Below are positions 49,194 to 60,375 of a stretch of 64,000 nt of DNA, piece by piece (positions within the stretch are counted from its first letter, which is position 1; each line of letters starts with the position of its first letter). Source of the DNA: Isoetes taiwanensis (Eukaryota > Streptophyta > Lycopodiopsida > Isoetales > Isoetaceae); assembly GCA_021234155.1 (NCBI GenBank), contig JAJEKV010000074.1, positions 2,485,789 to 2,549,788 of the forward strand, in the 5' to 3' direction. A program made the position numbers and the translations under genes. A model generated the notes under the pieces. It was not told the DNA's origin and did no database searches. It saw nothing but the letters and a program-made list of their open reading frames with translations.

Positions 49194-50101
49194 AAGTTTA
49201 TGATTTTGATGGACCATTTTCCGAAGGGGAGTCTCCTGGATATGCTGAAATTAACTTCCTTAAATACAAAGCAGAAGAAATGTCTGAGCTCTGGGTTCCA
49301 TTTTCCGGGAAGCGTGCTTTGGCCTGTGGATCGTGATTGCACCTAAGAAGTTTTCTGACCAATGCTAAGCAATCCGACATATTTGTTGAGTATGTGCAAA
49401 GGGTGGAGAAGGAGGTTGGCACAAAGGTAGGAAGTATACCTTTCTGGTTAGGCGATTGTTTAGTAAGATAGGGATTGATAGGATAAGAATGGCAGCAAGG
49501 AGAGAACTTTTTCTTACTTAAAGACCTTGGTACAGAAAAAACTGCTACCCATACTTGATAGCCAAAATGAACATTTTCAGAAGAAAGAACAAAGCTTGTT
49601 TCCACAAAGTTATTTAATAACTATGTTTGAAATTTATATATTCAGATTTACAACAATTTGACGTTAATACGGAGCTTGACTATTAACTTCATCATGTTTG
49701 TTTTTATGCTGTTTGGCAGATTGTGAAAAGATCAGCACAGAGAAACCATTCTTTTCAGAAGCTTTTCTCACTTCCTTCTGAAGAATTTCTAATAAATGAC
49801 TTTGCCTGCGCAATAAAGAAGAAAATACTACTTCAGGTTGGCAAACAACAACTTCATGTCTTAATGTTATTTGGTATTGGTATCTGACCTTCCAGGAGCA
49901 TTACTTTTTCTCACTTTTATGGGAAGATATCGAAGAGATAACTGAGATAGTACCACCATTAGGCTATGTTGCTATAACAATTCTTGTGTTTACACGCAAA
50001 GGGCGTGGTTTTGATGCGCAACAGAGTGCAAAAAGTATGGACTCACGTGGAAGACTCAAGTTTCAGTTCCAGTCCTTTGTGAGACCTGGATATGCCTTCA
50101 G
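49194..50101 (+). pseudogene. Fragment of a C2 and GRAM domain-containing protein gene
   Basis: Three exon-like blocks match the C2/GRAM family. Exon 49194-49426 encodes DGPFSEGESPGYAEINFLKY, then MSELWVPFSGKRA, the end of a C2 domain, and finishes VEKEVGTK before gtagg. Exon 49720-49836 (acceptor ttggcag) encodes SFQKLFSLPSEEFLINDFAC, the GRAM start. Exon 49896-50101 encodes LLWEDIEEI and later GRLKFQFQSF. Family members act in membrane lipid binding. Signs of decay are an in-frame TGA within the C2 block (near 49327), where the family has a coding residue before LHLR, and loss of the GRAM exon that should precede the LWEDIE block. Exons on either side are absent. Identification rests on remembered family sequence. 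Confidence 0.8.
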
Positions 50102-50467
50102 GTAACTAGCTTGTAACACTAGCAAGTGCAAATTTTTGTTTTTATACATCTACTTTGGCAGACCATGTATGCTGCCAAAAACTTTTATAATAAAAATGAC
50201 TGAGAACACATGTTACGAAGGTCTCAGAATTCTTTTCTTCACATGAAAATGTGTATGAAAGTAGCTCTCATGGCTCTTCAAACTGGGAAAGGTTTAAAGA
50301 ACATTCTGACCTAGATGGACAACAAGCATTTAGTAGAAATTTTATGTTTTTCGGTGCCAAAGGTATCTTAATGACGTCTGTTCTATAGCATGCCCAACCA
50401 AGCAATGTGGTGTGGTGTGTGGTCACATGTCCAGTTGGATGCTGCCTAGTGGCGTGACGTTAAAACT

Positions 50468-50468
50468 A

Positions 50469-50523
<55 letters not shown>
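50468..50523. repeat. (CTAT)n microsatellite
   Basis: About 14 uninterrupted CTAT units. The flanks from 50102 to 51612 are gene-free intergenic or intron-like DNA. Near 51370-51500 there is a short direct repeat containing gtttaagatatatgagcaaa. Confidence 0.95.
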
Positions 50524-50524
<1 letters not shown>

Positions 50525-51612
50525 AACATGATATAGCTCTGGCATTTGTAACATCAGATTGGATGCAAAACAGTATGGGTGGATATTCTTACCAGGATTT
50601 TGTTATACTAGCTTGAGCATGTAAATCAGTCTGATCTTTGCCTTAAAGACAAGCATTGAAACGTGGAAGAAGATAGGTATAGCAGACAAAATATCAAAAT
50701 TGTTCCTTTGGATGGAATGATATATTTCTTTGAACGCACACATAAATAAATTGGAATTACCAATATGTTTTCTTCTATGACTTCTCAGTCTTAGAACATG
50801 GTCCAAAACACAAGTTCTTTGTTAACAAATAATTGAATTCTAATAGAGGTCCACGTATACACGTCACAATCCCAACTATCAACATTTGATATGTCTCAAA
50901 TTGATACTCCCGGTCCATGCATACTCTTTGCAACTCCTGACATGCTGAATGGAGGGATGTCCCTGAGATATTTAAGAAGTGGGCCTTTCTTGAGCATTCA
51001 TAATATTACCTATATTCACGTCGCTTCTGCATGGTAAGAAATGTGAGGCACAAACTAATGTTAGGTTAAGCACAGATTAAAGTAGCCCAGATTGGAGCAA
51101 CTAAAGGAATGCGGCCAAGTAATGCGAAAAGCTCATAACTTATACACGGACAAAAGCAATAAAAAATGGAATTAAGTTGAGAAACCATTATAAAGTGTAG
51201 TAGTAAGAGAGCATATTTTGAGAAATTTTATAAAGAATAAGTATGCATGAAATCATATCATGCCTTATAACATGGCAAAGTTCCTCCATGGCATAATCTT
51301 GAACAAAAAGATTAACCTTATAATGTTTTTATTACGTGCACTATTAAACTATATGTATGTTTAAGATATATGAGCAAAATCATGTTGTAGTATTTTCATT
51401 TTACAGTTTTGCACACCAAACAATTCTCTAACATGATTTTGCATGTTTAAGATATATGAGCAAAATCATGTTGTAGTAATTTTCATTTTACGGTTTGGCA
51501 TAGGAGAGTTTGGCCCATATTTAAACACTGCCTAGATACTATCTATGCAGATGCAAAATGGCCTTACGGAACTGCAAACAGGTTAGGCCATGATAAGAAT
51601 TGCATAGGATAC

Positions 51613-52758
51613 AATCTAATATCAATGATGATTTGCTTCCGGATGGTTTCTTGGCGGAGCGCCTGCGCCTGCGCCTGCGGGTAGGGCGGCAACAGGGGGA
51701 GGAGGCCGCCCTCTTTCTCCTCTGACCGGCACTGCTACAGCCATCCTTGCAGACCCGAATCCCTAATCTGATGCTAGTGGGGTTTGCCAATGGCCATGGG
51801 GTTTCTTTCTTGAAAGAGTTTGCAGATTTTGATTCAGAAACAGCTTCAAGGCGGTCTTTCTGGTTTGTGTTGGTAAGCCACTAACGTGGCCTTTTGCTTT
51901 CAGTCTTTTAACAAGAATGATGATTTTGTTTAAGCAAATCACACTGAAAGGGCGTGGAGCCTATAAGGTGAAGCAGATTTAAGCGAGGAATTAGAAAGAA
52001 AGCGGTTTCGGTCTTCTTAGGCGCCTTTTTTAGATGGATCCTCCGATCGATGGTTTTCTTCCCCCCTCTTGCTCTTTCTTGCTAGCGGAAGATTTAGGGA
52101 TGTTTTCTTGGAAAGAGCCGGTGTAAGTTCTTGGTCACAATTTTACAGTTTAAAACAGGATGTCGAGATTGTTTGATATTGCCGAGCTAGGGGCTGTTGG
52201 TGTCGGGAAGGCGCTTCCATATCAAGACCGATATCATGAGCCAAACTTTAGGGAGTTTTGGTGGCTGGGTGAGGTCTAGCCTATTGCGGGTTGGCCGGTA
52301 GGCACTTCCCGAACAATCGACATCTCATTTCAATCTCACATTTGGTAGCAAAACTGCATAATTGGATCATAGTTCGAAGCATATTACCTTCTCTGAGCAG
52401 TGCGGGAGATTGTTCAGGTTACCCTTTGTCTCTTTTCTCTTCATTTCTAAATTTGCAAGAGGTTCTTGAAGCATTCAAGATTTGTCTACGACTTGTGGAA
52501 AATGCGGATTTAACTCCTGTAGTATTCTATTTAGCTAAGAAGATGTTCATACTGTAGTATTAGTTGGATAGAAGAAGAGGTTGAGAGAGCCGTATGAGTA
52601 CTATAGCTGCAGACATGATTCAGATCCATGAGGGATCCTTTGTACTTTATTCATATCTGATCCATGAGGGATCTTTGTATTGTAATTCTTCCAATATGTT
52701 CAATACAAAAAATCTTACCTTCAAAAAAAAAAAAAAAAAAAAAAAAATCTAATATCAA
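51613..52758 (+). mobile_element. Poly(A) retroposon with 13-bp target-site duplication
   Basis: The target duplication aatctaatatcaa lies at 51613-51625 and again at 52746-52758. Between them is about 1.1 kb ending in ttcaatacaaaaaatcttacc and a run of about 28 A (52719-52747). This is the signature of target-primed reverse transcription of a plus-sense RNA. The 5' part (51640-51790) is GC-rich and the remainder has no recognisable ORF. Possible sources are a 5'-truncated LINE or a processed transcript. The 3' end contains a short direct repeat (gatccatgagggatc twice, near 52622 and 52658). Confidence 0.75.
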
Positions 52759-53179
52759 AATTAATATATTTAGTGCAACAAACTGATCGATCTTAATATT
52801 TTAAAACTTTGAAAGTTGTATTTAAGCTTCAAGCATAATAAATAAACATTTTAAAGGAACAATTTCAAACTTTAATTTATAAGGAAAGCCCATTCTTTCT
52901 AATGACCATAACTTCATTAAGTTTTGAAATTAATCCAATGAAAATCCCAGCAACGCTGGGCACTTTTTCTAGTAGAATATAAGAAGTAAATTGTTACTCC
53001 TAGGCAAGCAACGTGATTACGATTTCTTTGCCATATGTTTGATATCGCCAAGTTCTAAACAACCACATTGGCTTGAAGAAAATGCTAGAAACAAAAACAT
53101 ATATTCATGATACAAGCCTTGGCAAAGAAAATGATTATGGGTCATTCATTAAGAAGGCATTTTTACATAGCTGGGATTA

Positions 53180-53237
53180 TTTAAGCCATTTCACTCTCGG
53201 GTCACGGAGGGCAACCCTCCGTGCGCAGCACCTTGTT
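53180..53237 (-). repeat. Inverted copy of the CGGAGGG dispersed repeat
   Basis: On the minus strand this reads aacaaggtgctgcgcacgg and then agggttgccctccg, matching 40795 and 18245. The core here is a 17-bp palindrome. The rest of 52760-53470 holds no gene that I can support. Confidence 0.6.
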
Positions 53238-53799
53238 TTTTTTTTTGTTGATTTTATGGAAATGAACCTGATATTCAAACATACCAATTGATTTGATTGA
53301 CCTTGGAATTGCAAGTTTGTATTTATCCTACAGGTGTTGGCTTTGCCCAAAATAAAAACCTTTTCGACATTGCACATCTTGCTTAGAAATACTTCTTAGA
53401 TACAGATTTTCTTGTTCCTAATGTTAGAATTGCAAAAGATATTGGTCACACATTCCATAGTATCTCCATAGGGTATAAAATCACTCGTGGGGTTGAAAAA
53501 GTAGTGTCCGGACGTCTGCTTGCTTTGCTTTGCTTTTGCTTTATCGAATTGCTTTGCTCGTTCTTCTCAGCACACAGCGAACTGTGAATTCCCCCCAAAC
53601 TCGATCACTCCTACGGATCGATGACATGGCTGTCCGATTATTGGGGAATCAGTTACGGTTGGCTTTGGCGGGAGGAATGATGGAGTGTAATTGCGAAATT
53701 GAAGGAGGCAGGTTGGCGGGAACTGTCCTCTCTTGCCATTCTCAGAATTTGGTTACGGTGGAGAATCAATGATTGGAGTTTCTCATATTCATAATTTGA

Positions 53800-56166
53800 A
53801 TGGATGAAGATGAGAAGAGACTGATTTTTCGTGAAATTGATGCTGCCAGAAAGAGGGAATCAAGGAAACGCAAAAGGGAATTGATGGAAGCGCCTGCTAA
53901 TTCCAAAGAATTAAGCCTCAAAGCAGAGAAGAATTCAGGAGATTTCAAAGGATATGCATGATTATTTTGAGGATCTGACAAAACATGCCAATGCTTTAGA
54001 TAAGGCTGCTATTGTGGACAGATTTGTAAGAAAGATAAAACCAAATGTACCTTTACAAGTAAGCGTTGCAGACAAAAGAGAGACAAAGGTTATGCAAAAA
54101 GTGATTGCTAATGTGAAGGAAACTATGCAGCTGCACAAACGAACCAGAAAGATTGACATTCTGGCAGCAAAAAGGTCAACTTTACAAATGGTTACATCCA
54201 CAGAGAATAAACTTAATCATTCTCGCAAAGAGCCGGCTGCTTGAAGTGCCTAGAAAATCTATTTGTGCAGCCTATAGAAGAAGAGTAATGGCAGAAAGGG
54301 AATCAGGTCCCTGGTCTATGTTTTTGAGGAAGAAAAGGTCTGATTCTGTCAGTGATGAAGTGAAAAAGGTTGTCTGCAGTTTCTGGACTGAAAACACAAG
54401 AGTTTCTCCATACAAAAAACATGTGAGGAAGTTTAAGACAGAAAATGGCAATAAAGTTGACCATCCAATCCATTTGCTTGAGGTCTCCCAGGTATTTATA
54501 TCTGGAATGTTTCTGGTCAGCTGTTAATTTGTAGTGTTTGATAAAACTTTTCATGTTGAAGTTGAACAATTTATGCTTCACATGTTTTATGTATGAATTT
54601 GCTATCTGCATTGTTTTGATTCCCTATTGCTTTATAAATTTGCATTACGCAATGTCTCAGTATCTTTGATTAATTACTTATTATGATTGATTTGCTTCAT
54701 TGTTTCAGTACTTTCATGATTTTGCTTTATGCATTACAAAATGAATTTTACATGTTGTCTGCAGCTCCAGTTCTATATGGCTTTCAAGCAACAATATCCA
54801 CATATCAACATTGCACAACAAACATTTGAGAGGCTGAAGCCTTCATTTGTTAGAAGACTTCATGAGAGGGAAACTTGCTGCTGTCAGTATCACATCCATT
54901 TGGAATTTGTTCTTCAAACACCGAATGAATAAGAACAGACCCTAGAGGTGTTCATGAAAATTGTTCCTGCAATTGCAGTGTGTGTGGAGAAGGAGATGAA
55001 TGCAAAGCTAAATTGATGACTTACAAGTCTACTAGTGAGTTGTGGAGGGAACTTGTATGTGAAAAGCAAGATCCCTTAGAAGAATGGCACAAGCATTCCT
55101 GTCTGATGGTTGCTTGTAAATCTTGTGGTTTGAAAAGGTACATTTAACATTCATGTATATCTATTTTGGAAATGAGCTAACGTTGTAGCTTTCAGATTGC
55201 CAATCTGTCCAAAGGAAAAGACAATGAAAGACATTTCTGTTGAGTGGAAACAGTTTGAGAAGGTATATTAATTTGTTTTAGTGTTATTTACTTTTTCTGA
55301 AACTTGTTTAGGACCTAACATCACCAAATTGTCTGCTGTATTGCAGCAAGAGCCTGGTAATTTGAAGGAGAGTTCAATTCGTAAGAGGGGAGGAAAAAAA
55401 CCAACTAAAGTCACAAGATTAGCATACAAGTCTGCTCCAGTACAAGAGTTTATTCAGTATGCCAACAAGACACTTGTGCAATTTGTTCCACATAATTACA
55501 CGGCACATTGGCAGGCAAAGCAATTTAAGCAATGCTTAGCCAACTTTCCAAAGAATACTATTGTATCAGTAATTGATTTTGCTGAGAACTATAGCCTCAA
55601 AATTCAGAAGGAAGTACAATCATGCCATTGGCATACCGACCAAATTACTATTCTTGTTCACATTACCTATAGACATCCTACAGAAAAGGAAGAGGAAGAA
55701 TTTAGGAACACAGTCGCATCTTGTTCAGATCGAGAAACAAGTTCAGGTACAGATCGAAGAATAATTAAGGAGACACATTTTTACATTTCTGATTGCAAGG
55801 AGCATTCAACTGAGTTTGTCAACCATCGCTTGAAAGTCCATGCACGTTGGCTTTGAAACAAATGAATATAGAGTACGGCAACCATGTTTTTGGAGTGATG
55901 GTTGCACATCTCAATTCAAAGGTGCCAGACCCTTCTGGTACATAGGTAGAAATTTTGTGAACAATCCTACTCTGGAATATTTATGGTGTTTTTTTGCAAG
56001 TTCTCATGGTAAAGGAGAACATGATGGAGTCGGAGCTGTTTTGAAATTAATTCTAGCAAAGGAGCAACTGAAGTATGATTCTGGAAAGCCGCAATGTGCT
56101 AAGGATCTTTGTGGAATTCCTAAAATGGTACATTGAAAACCATCCTTGTGCCAATGAAAAAAAGAG
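53800..56166 (+). pseudogene. DDE-type transposase, N-terminal and catalytic part, frame-shifted
   Basis: Likely start at 53800 (MDEDEKRLIFREIDAARKR). Exons as read: 53800-54491, 54765-55137, 55196-55262 and 55347-56166, all with GT-AG borders. Features in order: a basic N-terminus; a Cys/His-rich middle (ETCCCQYH, then CSCNCSVCGEGDEC, then HKHSCLMVACKSCG); and the catalytic core. Candidate catalytic acids are Asp in VIDFAENYS (codon 55575), Asp in FWSDGCTSQFKGARPF (55897) and Glu in SSHGKGEHDGVGA (56017). It would cut and join the element ends in the nucleus. Damage: frameshifts near 53945, 54220, 55845 and 56110, and a stop at 54930. Related proteins with an HGKG-x-x-DG-x-G motif occur in animals, from memory. 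The copy is inactive as read unless the breaks are sequencing errors. Confidence 0.8.
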
Positions 56167-56890
56167 GTATTTTCCGGTAGGCTGGCCTAGTGTTTGCTTT
56201 GATGGAATTGCTTTGATGCTTTGCTTTTTTGCTTTTTGCTTTGACTAACTTTGCTTTGAATTGGCCTTGCATATGCTTTCTCGATTCATTAAATTTGCTC
56301 TGCATTTGCTTTCTGCATTTATCTTGGCTTTCATTCAATTCCGTGGTTGTCTCATTACTTTTGATTTTACGCTTTGATTATCTTTGCTCACGATGGAATT
56401 GCTTTGATGCTTTTGCTTTTTGCTTTTGCTTTTGCTTTTGCTTTGATTAATGCTTTGACTAACTTTGCTTTGAATTGGCTTTGCGGTTTGCTTTCTACGC
56501 ATTCATTAAATTTGCTCTGCATTTGCTTTACGCATTTTATCTTGGCTTTCATTCAATTCCGTTGGTTGTCTCATTACTTTTGATTTACGCTTTGATTATC
56601 TTTGCTCGATGGAATTGCTTTGATGCTTTTGCTTTTTGCTTTTGCTTTTTGCTTTTGCTTTGATTAATGCTTTGACTAACTTTGCTTTGAATTGGCTTTG
56701 CATTTGCTTTTTCGCATTCATTAAATTTGCTCTCGCATTTGCTTTTCTGCATTTATGTTGGCTTTCATTCAATTCAGTGGATGTCTCATTACTTTTGATT
56801 TTACGCTTTGATTATCTTTGCTAACAATTTGCTGCTCTTGCATTTGCTTTTCGAATTTGCTTTGCTTTGCTTTTGCATTAACTTGCTTTG
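56167..56890 (+). repeat. Transposase intron made of a three-copy 190-216-bp array rich in TTTGCTTT
   Basis: Units begin gatggaattgctttgatgct at 56201, 56392 and 56608. They end near 56823 and are about 191, 216 and 216 bp long. Each unit contains many GCTTTG/TTTGCTTT words and shared tracts such as tggctttcattcaattc. The GT donor after aaaaaaagag (56166) and an AG before tcaatgctttccgtg (56891) make this an intron between catalytic and C-terminal transposase exons. The same word is concentrated just inside both transposon ends. Confidence 0.75.
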
Positions 56891-57560
56891 AGTCAATGCT
56901 TTCCGTGTACTTTTGGAATATTGAAGCTAAGGACATAGATAAGTCCTGAAAAGAAGGAATGGAAAACTTTGAATGGGAGCTCAAAGTTACATAGCATTAG
57001 GGCACTTGATAGGAAGGATCCAACAAAAGTGAGTACCGGATGCCTTGCTTGTTTTGCCAAGCATGTTTTCATGGAGATTGGGATAATTGCATTAACAAGA
57101 GAAGGATAGGAGGCTGGAAAGAAGGTGTATTAAAACCAAAAGAAGTACAACCAAAGTGAATGCGAGAAGACAAATTATCCAATGAGGAGGAGGAAGAAGA
57201 AGATGATGATGATGAGGGTGAGCTTGATTACCTCGGTGACATCTTAGAAGTTGGGGATAACTTTGTTTGCACTGCGAGAAAAAATAATGATGAGGGTGTC
57301 GACTTTTACTTACCGCGGTGTCTTGAGACAAAGCAAACATTGCTGGATTCTTATGTTGATGAGTGGGGAATGTATACAATGTTGGAGAGGTTATAGTATC
57401 GAAGCCACTACTATCAGCAATTAGACACTCTAACTTTTCAATTGTTTGGTGGACAAGCCGGTGGCTTCAATTTACTGACCACTTGGTAAGGCATGTTAAG
57501 TTTGACATGAATGATATTGGTGGCAACATGTACATGTTAGGAGAAGAGACCCCGCCGAAA
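56891..57560 (+). pseudogene. Transposase C-terminal part, frame-shifted
   Basis: The region continues with YFWNIEAKDIDKS. After a stop and shift near 56947 it reads WKTLNGSSKLHSIRALDRKD, then a Cys-rich stretch, CLACF...CFHGDWDNC, that needs one frame change near 57056. A stop at 57157 is followed in frame by an acidic run (EEEEEEDDDDEGEL, about 57180-57225) and VGDNFVCTARKNNDEGVDFY. Another shift near 57367 leads to YNVGEVIVSK and RHVKFDMN. The order (linker, Cys motif, acidic stretch, beta-rich C-terminal domain) matches the end of the same transposase family as I recall it. The true 3' end is uncertain, and an open frame continues to 57861. Confidence 0.65.
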
Positions 57561-57685
57561 ATCATGTCATCTTTACCGCTTCGGGGAATGAGTTCAATGC
57601 TCTCGATTTGGGTTTCAGTTCACAAGTGCATAGTACAAAACATTGACATTCATATTGATATTGTTACAACAGTTTACAATAGAGT

Positions 57686-57845
57686 GCACAATGATGTGCA
57701 TTCAAAATCGCAAACTGGGGGAAAAAATTTATGTATGCCGGTATATTCACATCTAACATTACATTGCACAATGATGTGCATTCAAAATGTGGCAACCGGG
57801 AAGAAAATTTTATGGTTGCCAAATGTATTTTTCACATCTTACACT
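57686..57845 (+). repeat. Local tandem duplication of about 80 bp
   Basis: The stretch beginning gcacaatgatgtgcattcaa at about 57688 is repeated from about 57765, with several substitutions. It lies in the gap between the convergent transposase and FCP1-like frames and may contain their 3' ends. No gene is seen from 57861 to 58012. Confidence 0.7.
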
Positions 57846-58012
57846 TTTCTTGACATTCCTTAACATCCATTGCCTCACAACCGTCTTCCGTGAACCCGCA
57901 AGAGCGTAACTCCGCTTAAGGTAAGAAGATATGGCAAGCCAAACAAATCAAGCAAATCAAGCAAAAAAATAAATTGCTTACCGAAGTTCCATCATGGCAA
58001 CCGCCTCACGTT

Positions 58013-58692
58013 TCACAGAATAGCCCATCTTGGATTCTCCCGCACATGCTTGGAACACAAATCCAAAATATCAAAGTCTTCTTGTTTGACAATTTCTGGG
58101 GCAAGATGTTCTTTCACAAATTTTGTAGGCTCAGGACTTTCAGCCCAACCAAACAATACATCCTTCATCTTTTCAAACCATTCTGTGCCCTCATCAAACT
58201 GAAATGAGCTAACTATTAAAGAATGGTACACCGGTGAAAAAAAAAAAGATTTATACAGAGAATCATCCACCAACAAGACATTCTTCATTTCAGGATATGC
58301 TTCAATGACATAAGAAAGTGGCTTCAAATAGACCGGCTTGTCTGGATTGGCTGGGTGTGGATAAGGCAATTTCAAACATTGTGCTCCTTCCCAAATGAAC
58401 TTGAACTTAATAAGATAATCTGCGAGGCAACATCTGCTGCCGGGCACTCAATGATGTTGTAGCGGTTCATCTTGGACCAAATAGCAATTTCAAAATGTTC
58501 TAGGGCCCGGTCCATGAAATTATGCAAACCTGGTGCGCAAACCCGAAGACTTTGTTGGTTGTGTACGGTTTCTTGATTTGCGGTATTGGTGTTCTCAGGT
58601 TTGTCATGCTTATGCCAACTCTTCATAAGCACACCATTCAAATCAAGGACCAACAGTTTGTCTTTGTGCCTCCCTACAAACAAGAGATACAT
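58013..58692 (-). pseudogene. FCP1-homology (NLI-interacting-factor-like) phosphatase domain, one frameshift
   Basis: The minus-strand sequence begins at an acceptor (tttgtag) near 58673 and reads GRHKDKLLVLDLNGVLMKSW, with the HAD/FCP1 first motif as DLNGV. The usual second Asp is Asn, as I recall for plant relatives. EHFEIAIWSKMNRYNI follows (motif around the WS residues). A one-base shift near 58420 is needed before YLIKFKFIWEGAQC. Then come KPVYLKPLSYVIEAYPEMKN and VLLVDDSLYK, the Asp-Asp motif, and a C-terminal part ending near 58013. Such domains dephosphorylate Ser/Thr of nuclear proteins, although the DLNG variant may be inactive. It lies inside the transposon, convergent with the transposase. 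Confidence 0.75.
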
Positions 58693-58964
58693 TTTAAAAA
58701 CACTTTAGACACAAACTAAGATATGACATTGTCAACTATGAAAAGATTACAGATTCACATATTCAATGAAAACATTTTATTTTAATGAAAAGTTTACTGA
58801 TTCTAATATTTAGAAAAGATTTTATTTTAACGTAAATCTTACAAATTGAAAATATGACAATGTCAAATACTGAGTGGTTTACGGGTTCAAAGTTTAGCCC
58901 TTCCCATTATAGGCATCTAATATTCTTTCTATTGGAGTCGTTTGTCACCTTTTGTAACTTGCAC

Positions 58965-59482
58965 CTTCTCAAAGAACTACTTTGGGAATAGGTTTGATTG
59001 CTTTCTTCTTTTTGTTGGCCCGCCAAAGACGCTTCCTTTGAATTGTTTGTATTCTTTGTTGCATCCTCTTGAACTTCTCTTCCATCCTCCCCGACGGCTT
59101 CTTTGTCTTGCTCATCCACCGCGGTAATTACGTTGTGGCATCTGCAATTGTGACCACCAATTTGTCCGACTCCTGCTGATCCACAATCGTGGAGTTGTGC
59201 ACTTCCGCGGCATTCGATGTGAATATCCGAGTTGGAGTTACGGGATCGGGAAGAATAGTCTGGCGAGGGTTCAAGGCTAGTTTCCTTGATATTGATTGTA
59301 GCTCTTCTCAACCTGCTCTTAATTCCCAAAGAAGCTCCTTCCCTCGAAGAACTTGGAATATTTTCTAAAATACCTTCATATGCACGGTCAGAATCACCAG
59401 CATCTTCATTCACATCAAAAAATTCACCAAATTCATCTAAATCCACATAGTCATCATGTTTCCTTTTTGTTGGTAACTTTTC
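58965..59482 (-). pseudogene. Acidic, low-complexity exon with a basic patch, upstream of the FCP1 domain
   Basis: The acceptor ttatttgcag precedes EKLPTKRKHDDYVDLDEFGE. The exon is rich in Asp, Glu, Ser and Asn, with TKRKHDD a possible nuclear signal. A Cys/His patch (ECRGSAQLHDCGSAGVG, then HNCRC) follows, and near the end comes SQSSSLRR before a possible donor at 58964. Joining this donor to the FCP1 acceptor at 58673 is attractive by order and composition but is not in phase as read, so a single gene is inference. Function unknown. An AT-rich intron-like gap (58693-58906) separates it from the FCP1 block. Confidence 0.45.
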
Positions 59483-59636
59483 CTGCAAATAACATGACCA
59501 AAACTTTTCAACAAAAGCAATTTTCACAAATAAAGCAAAGCAAATAAATAATACTTACTTTCTTAGATGATTCTTACGTTTCTTTGTTCTTCTTTTTCTT
59601 CTCCTTCATTTGCATTGGTCTCTAAGCCAAGTTCTT

Positions 59637-60330
59637 CAAAAGAATTTCATTGGGACATCCATAGAACAATCCGGGCATTTTTTATTCTCTACAAGAAGCG
59701 GTGCAAATTAAATGATAAGCATGTTGGCATGGTAGCACCGCACTAATCTTGTAGTCATCTTGGAAAGCTAATCCACATGCAGAACATGGTATTTCATAAC
59801 ACAATGGCAACCTGCTTTGCAATAACTTGAACTGAATACAGGAGGCATTTACACTACTCAAGTTATAGCAATTAGCCCTGTAATTCTTCCATTTGAGCAG
59901 GTCCCTTTCTAGCACTCCATGTAATGCTTCCAATTCATTCTTCTTCTCAACTTGATGATCATCCACCTTTTCAATAAGGCTCTCTAATTTCCTGCAATAG
60001 AATTTCTCCTGCATCAAGTCCTGCATCAAGTCCTCAATTCTTTTCTTATCAGAATCAGACTTTTCTACTTTGGATTCCAAAAAATTGATCTCAGCCTGCA
60101 ACCTGCTTATGTCTTCTCTGCTTGCTTCGATCCTGGCAATATCTCTCTCATTCACATGTCTGTTTAGGGTGATCTTGCTTGCAATGTCTGCCAGATCTTT
60201 CTTGCACAATTCAAATTCACCCTCCAACCTATTCACTTCTTCATCCAAGACCCTAACATTAAACATTAAGCTACCTCTGTTTAGCAAAGGAACAAAGACT
60301 TGCCCGAGAGTAAACACATGCATTACTTGG
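59637..60330 (-). pseudogene. Coiled-coil and RING-H2-like protein inside the transposon, one frameshift
   Basis: On the minus strand, residues about 25-150 form a heptad-rich coiled coil (VLDEEVNRLEGEFELCKKDL, LQAEINFLESKVEKSDSDKK, LESLIEKVDDHQVEKKNEL). A zinc motif follows: CSAC, 15 residues on PCQHAYHLIC, then after a one-base shift CPDC (59677-59666). The spacing C-x2-C, C-x1-H-x2-H-x2-C, C-x2-C is that of RING-H2 ubiquitin ligases. The frame break falls between HLIC and CPDC. Downstream on the same strand are the acidic exon and the FCP1 domain, and upstream is an N-terminal piece at 60748-60380. It could be an exon of one large gene. Confidence 0.6.
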
Positions 60331-60375
60331 CTTCAATGGTGTGGGATTTGGTGTGGTTCTTCTTTACTTGCCTGA

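Noticed and set aside
51539-51790. Arginine-rich 83-codon minus-strand ORF
   Set aside because: It is antisense to the GC-rich 5' part of the plus-sense poly(A) retroposon, with no domain.
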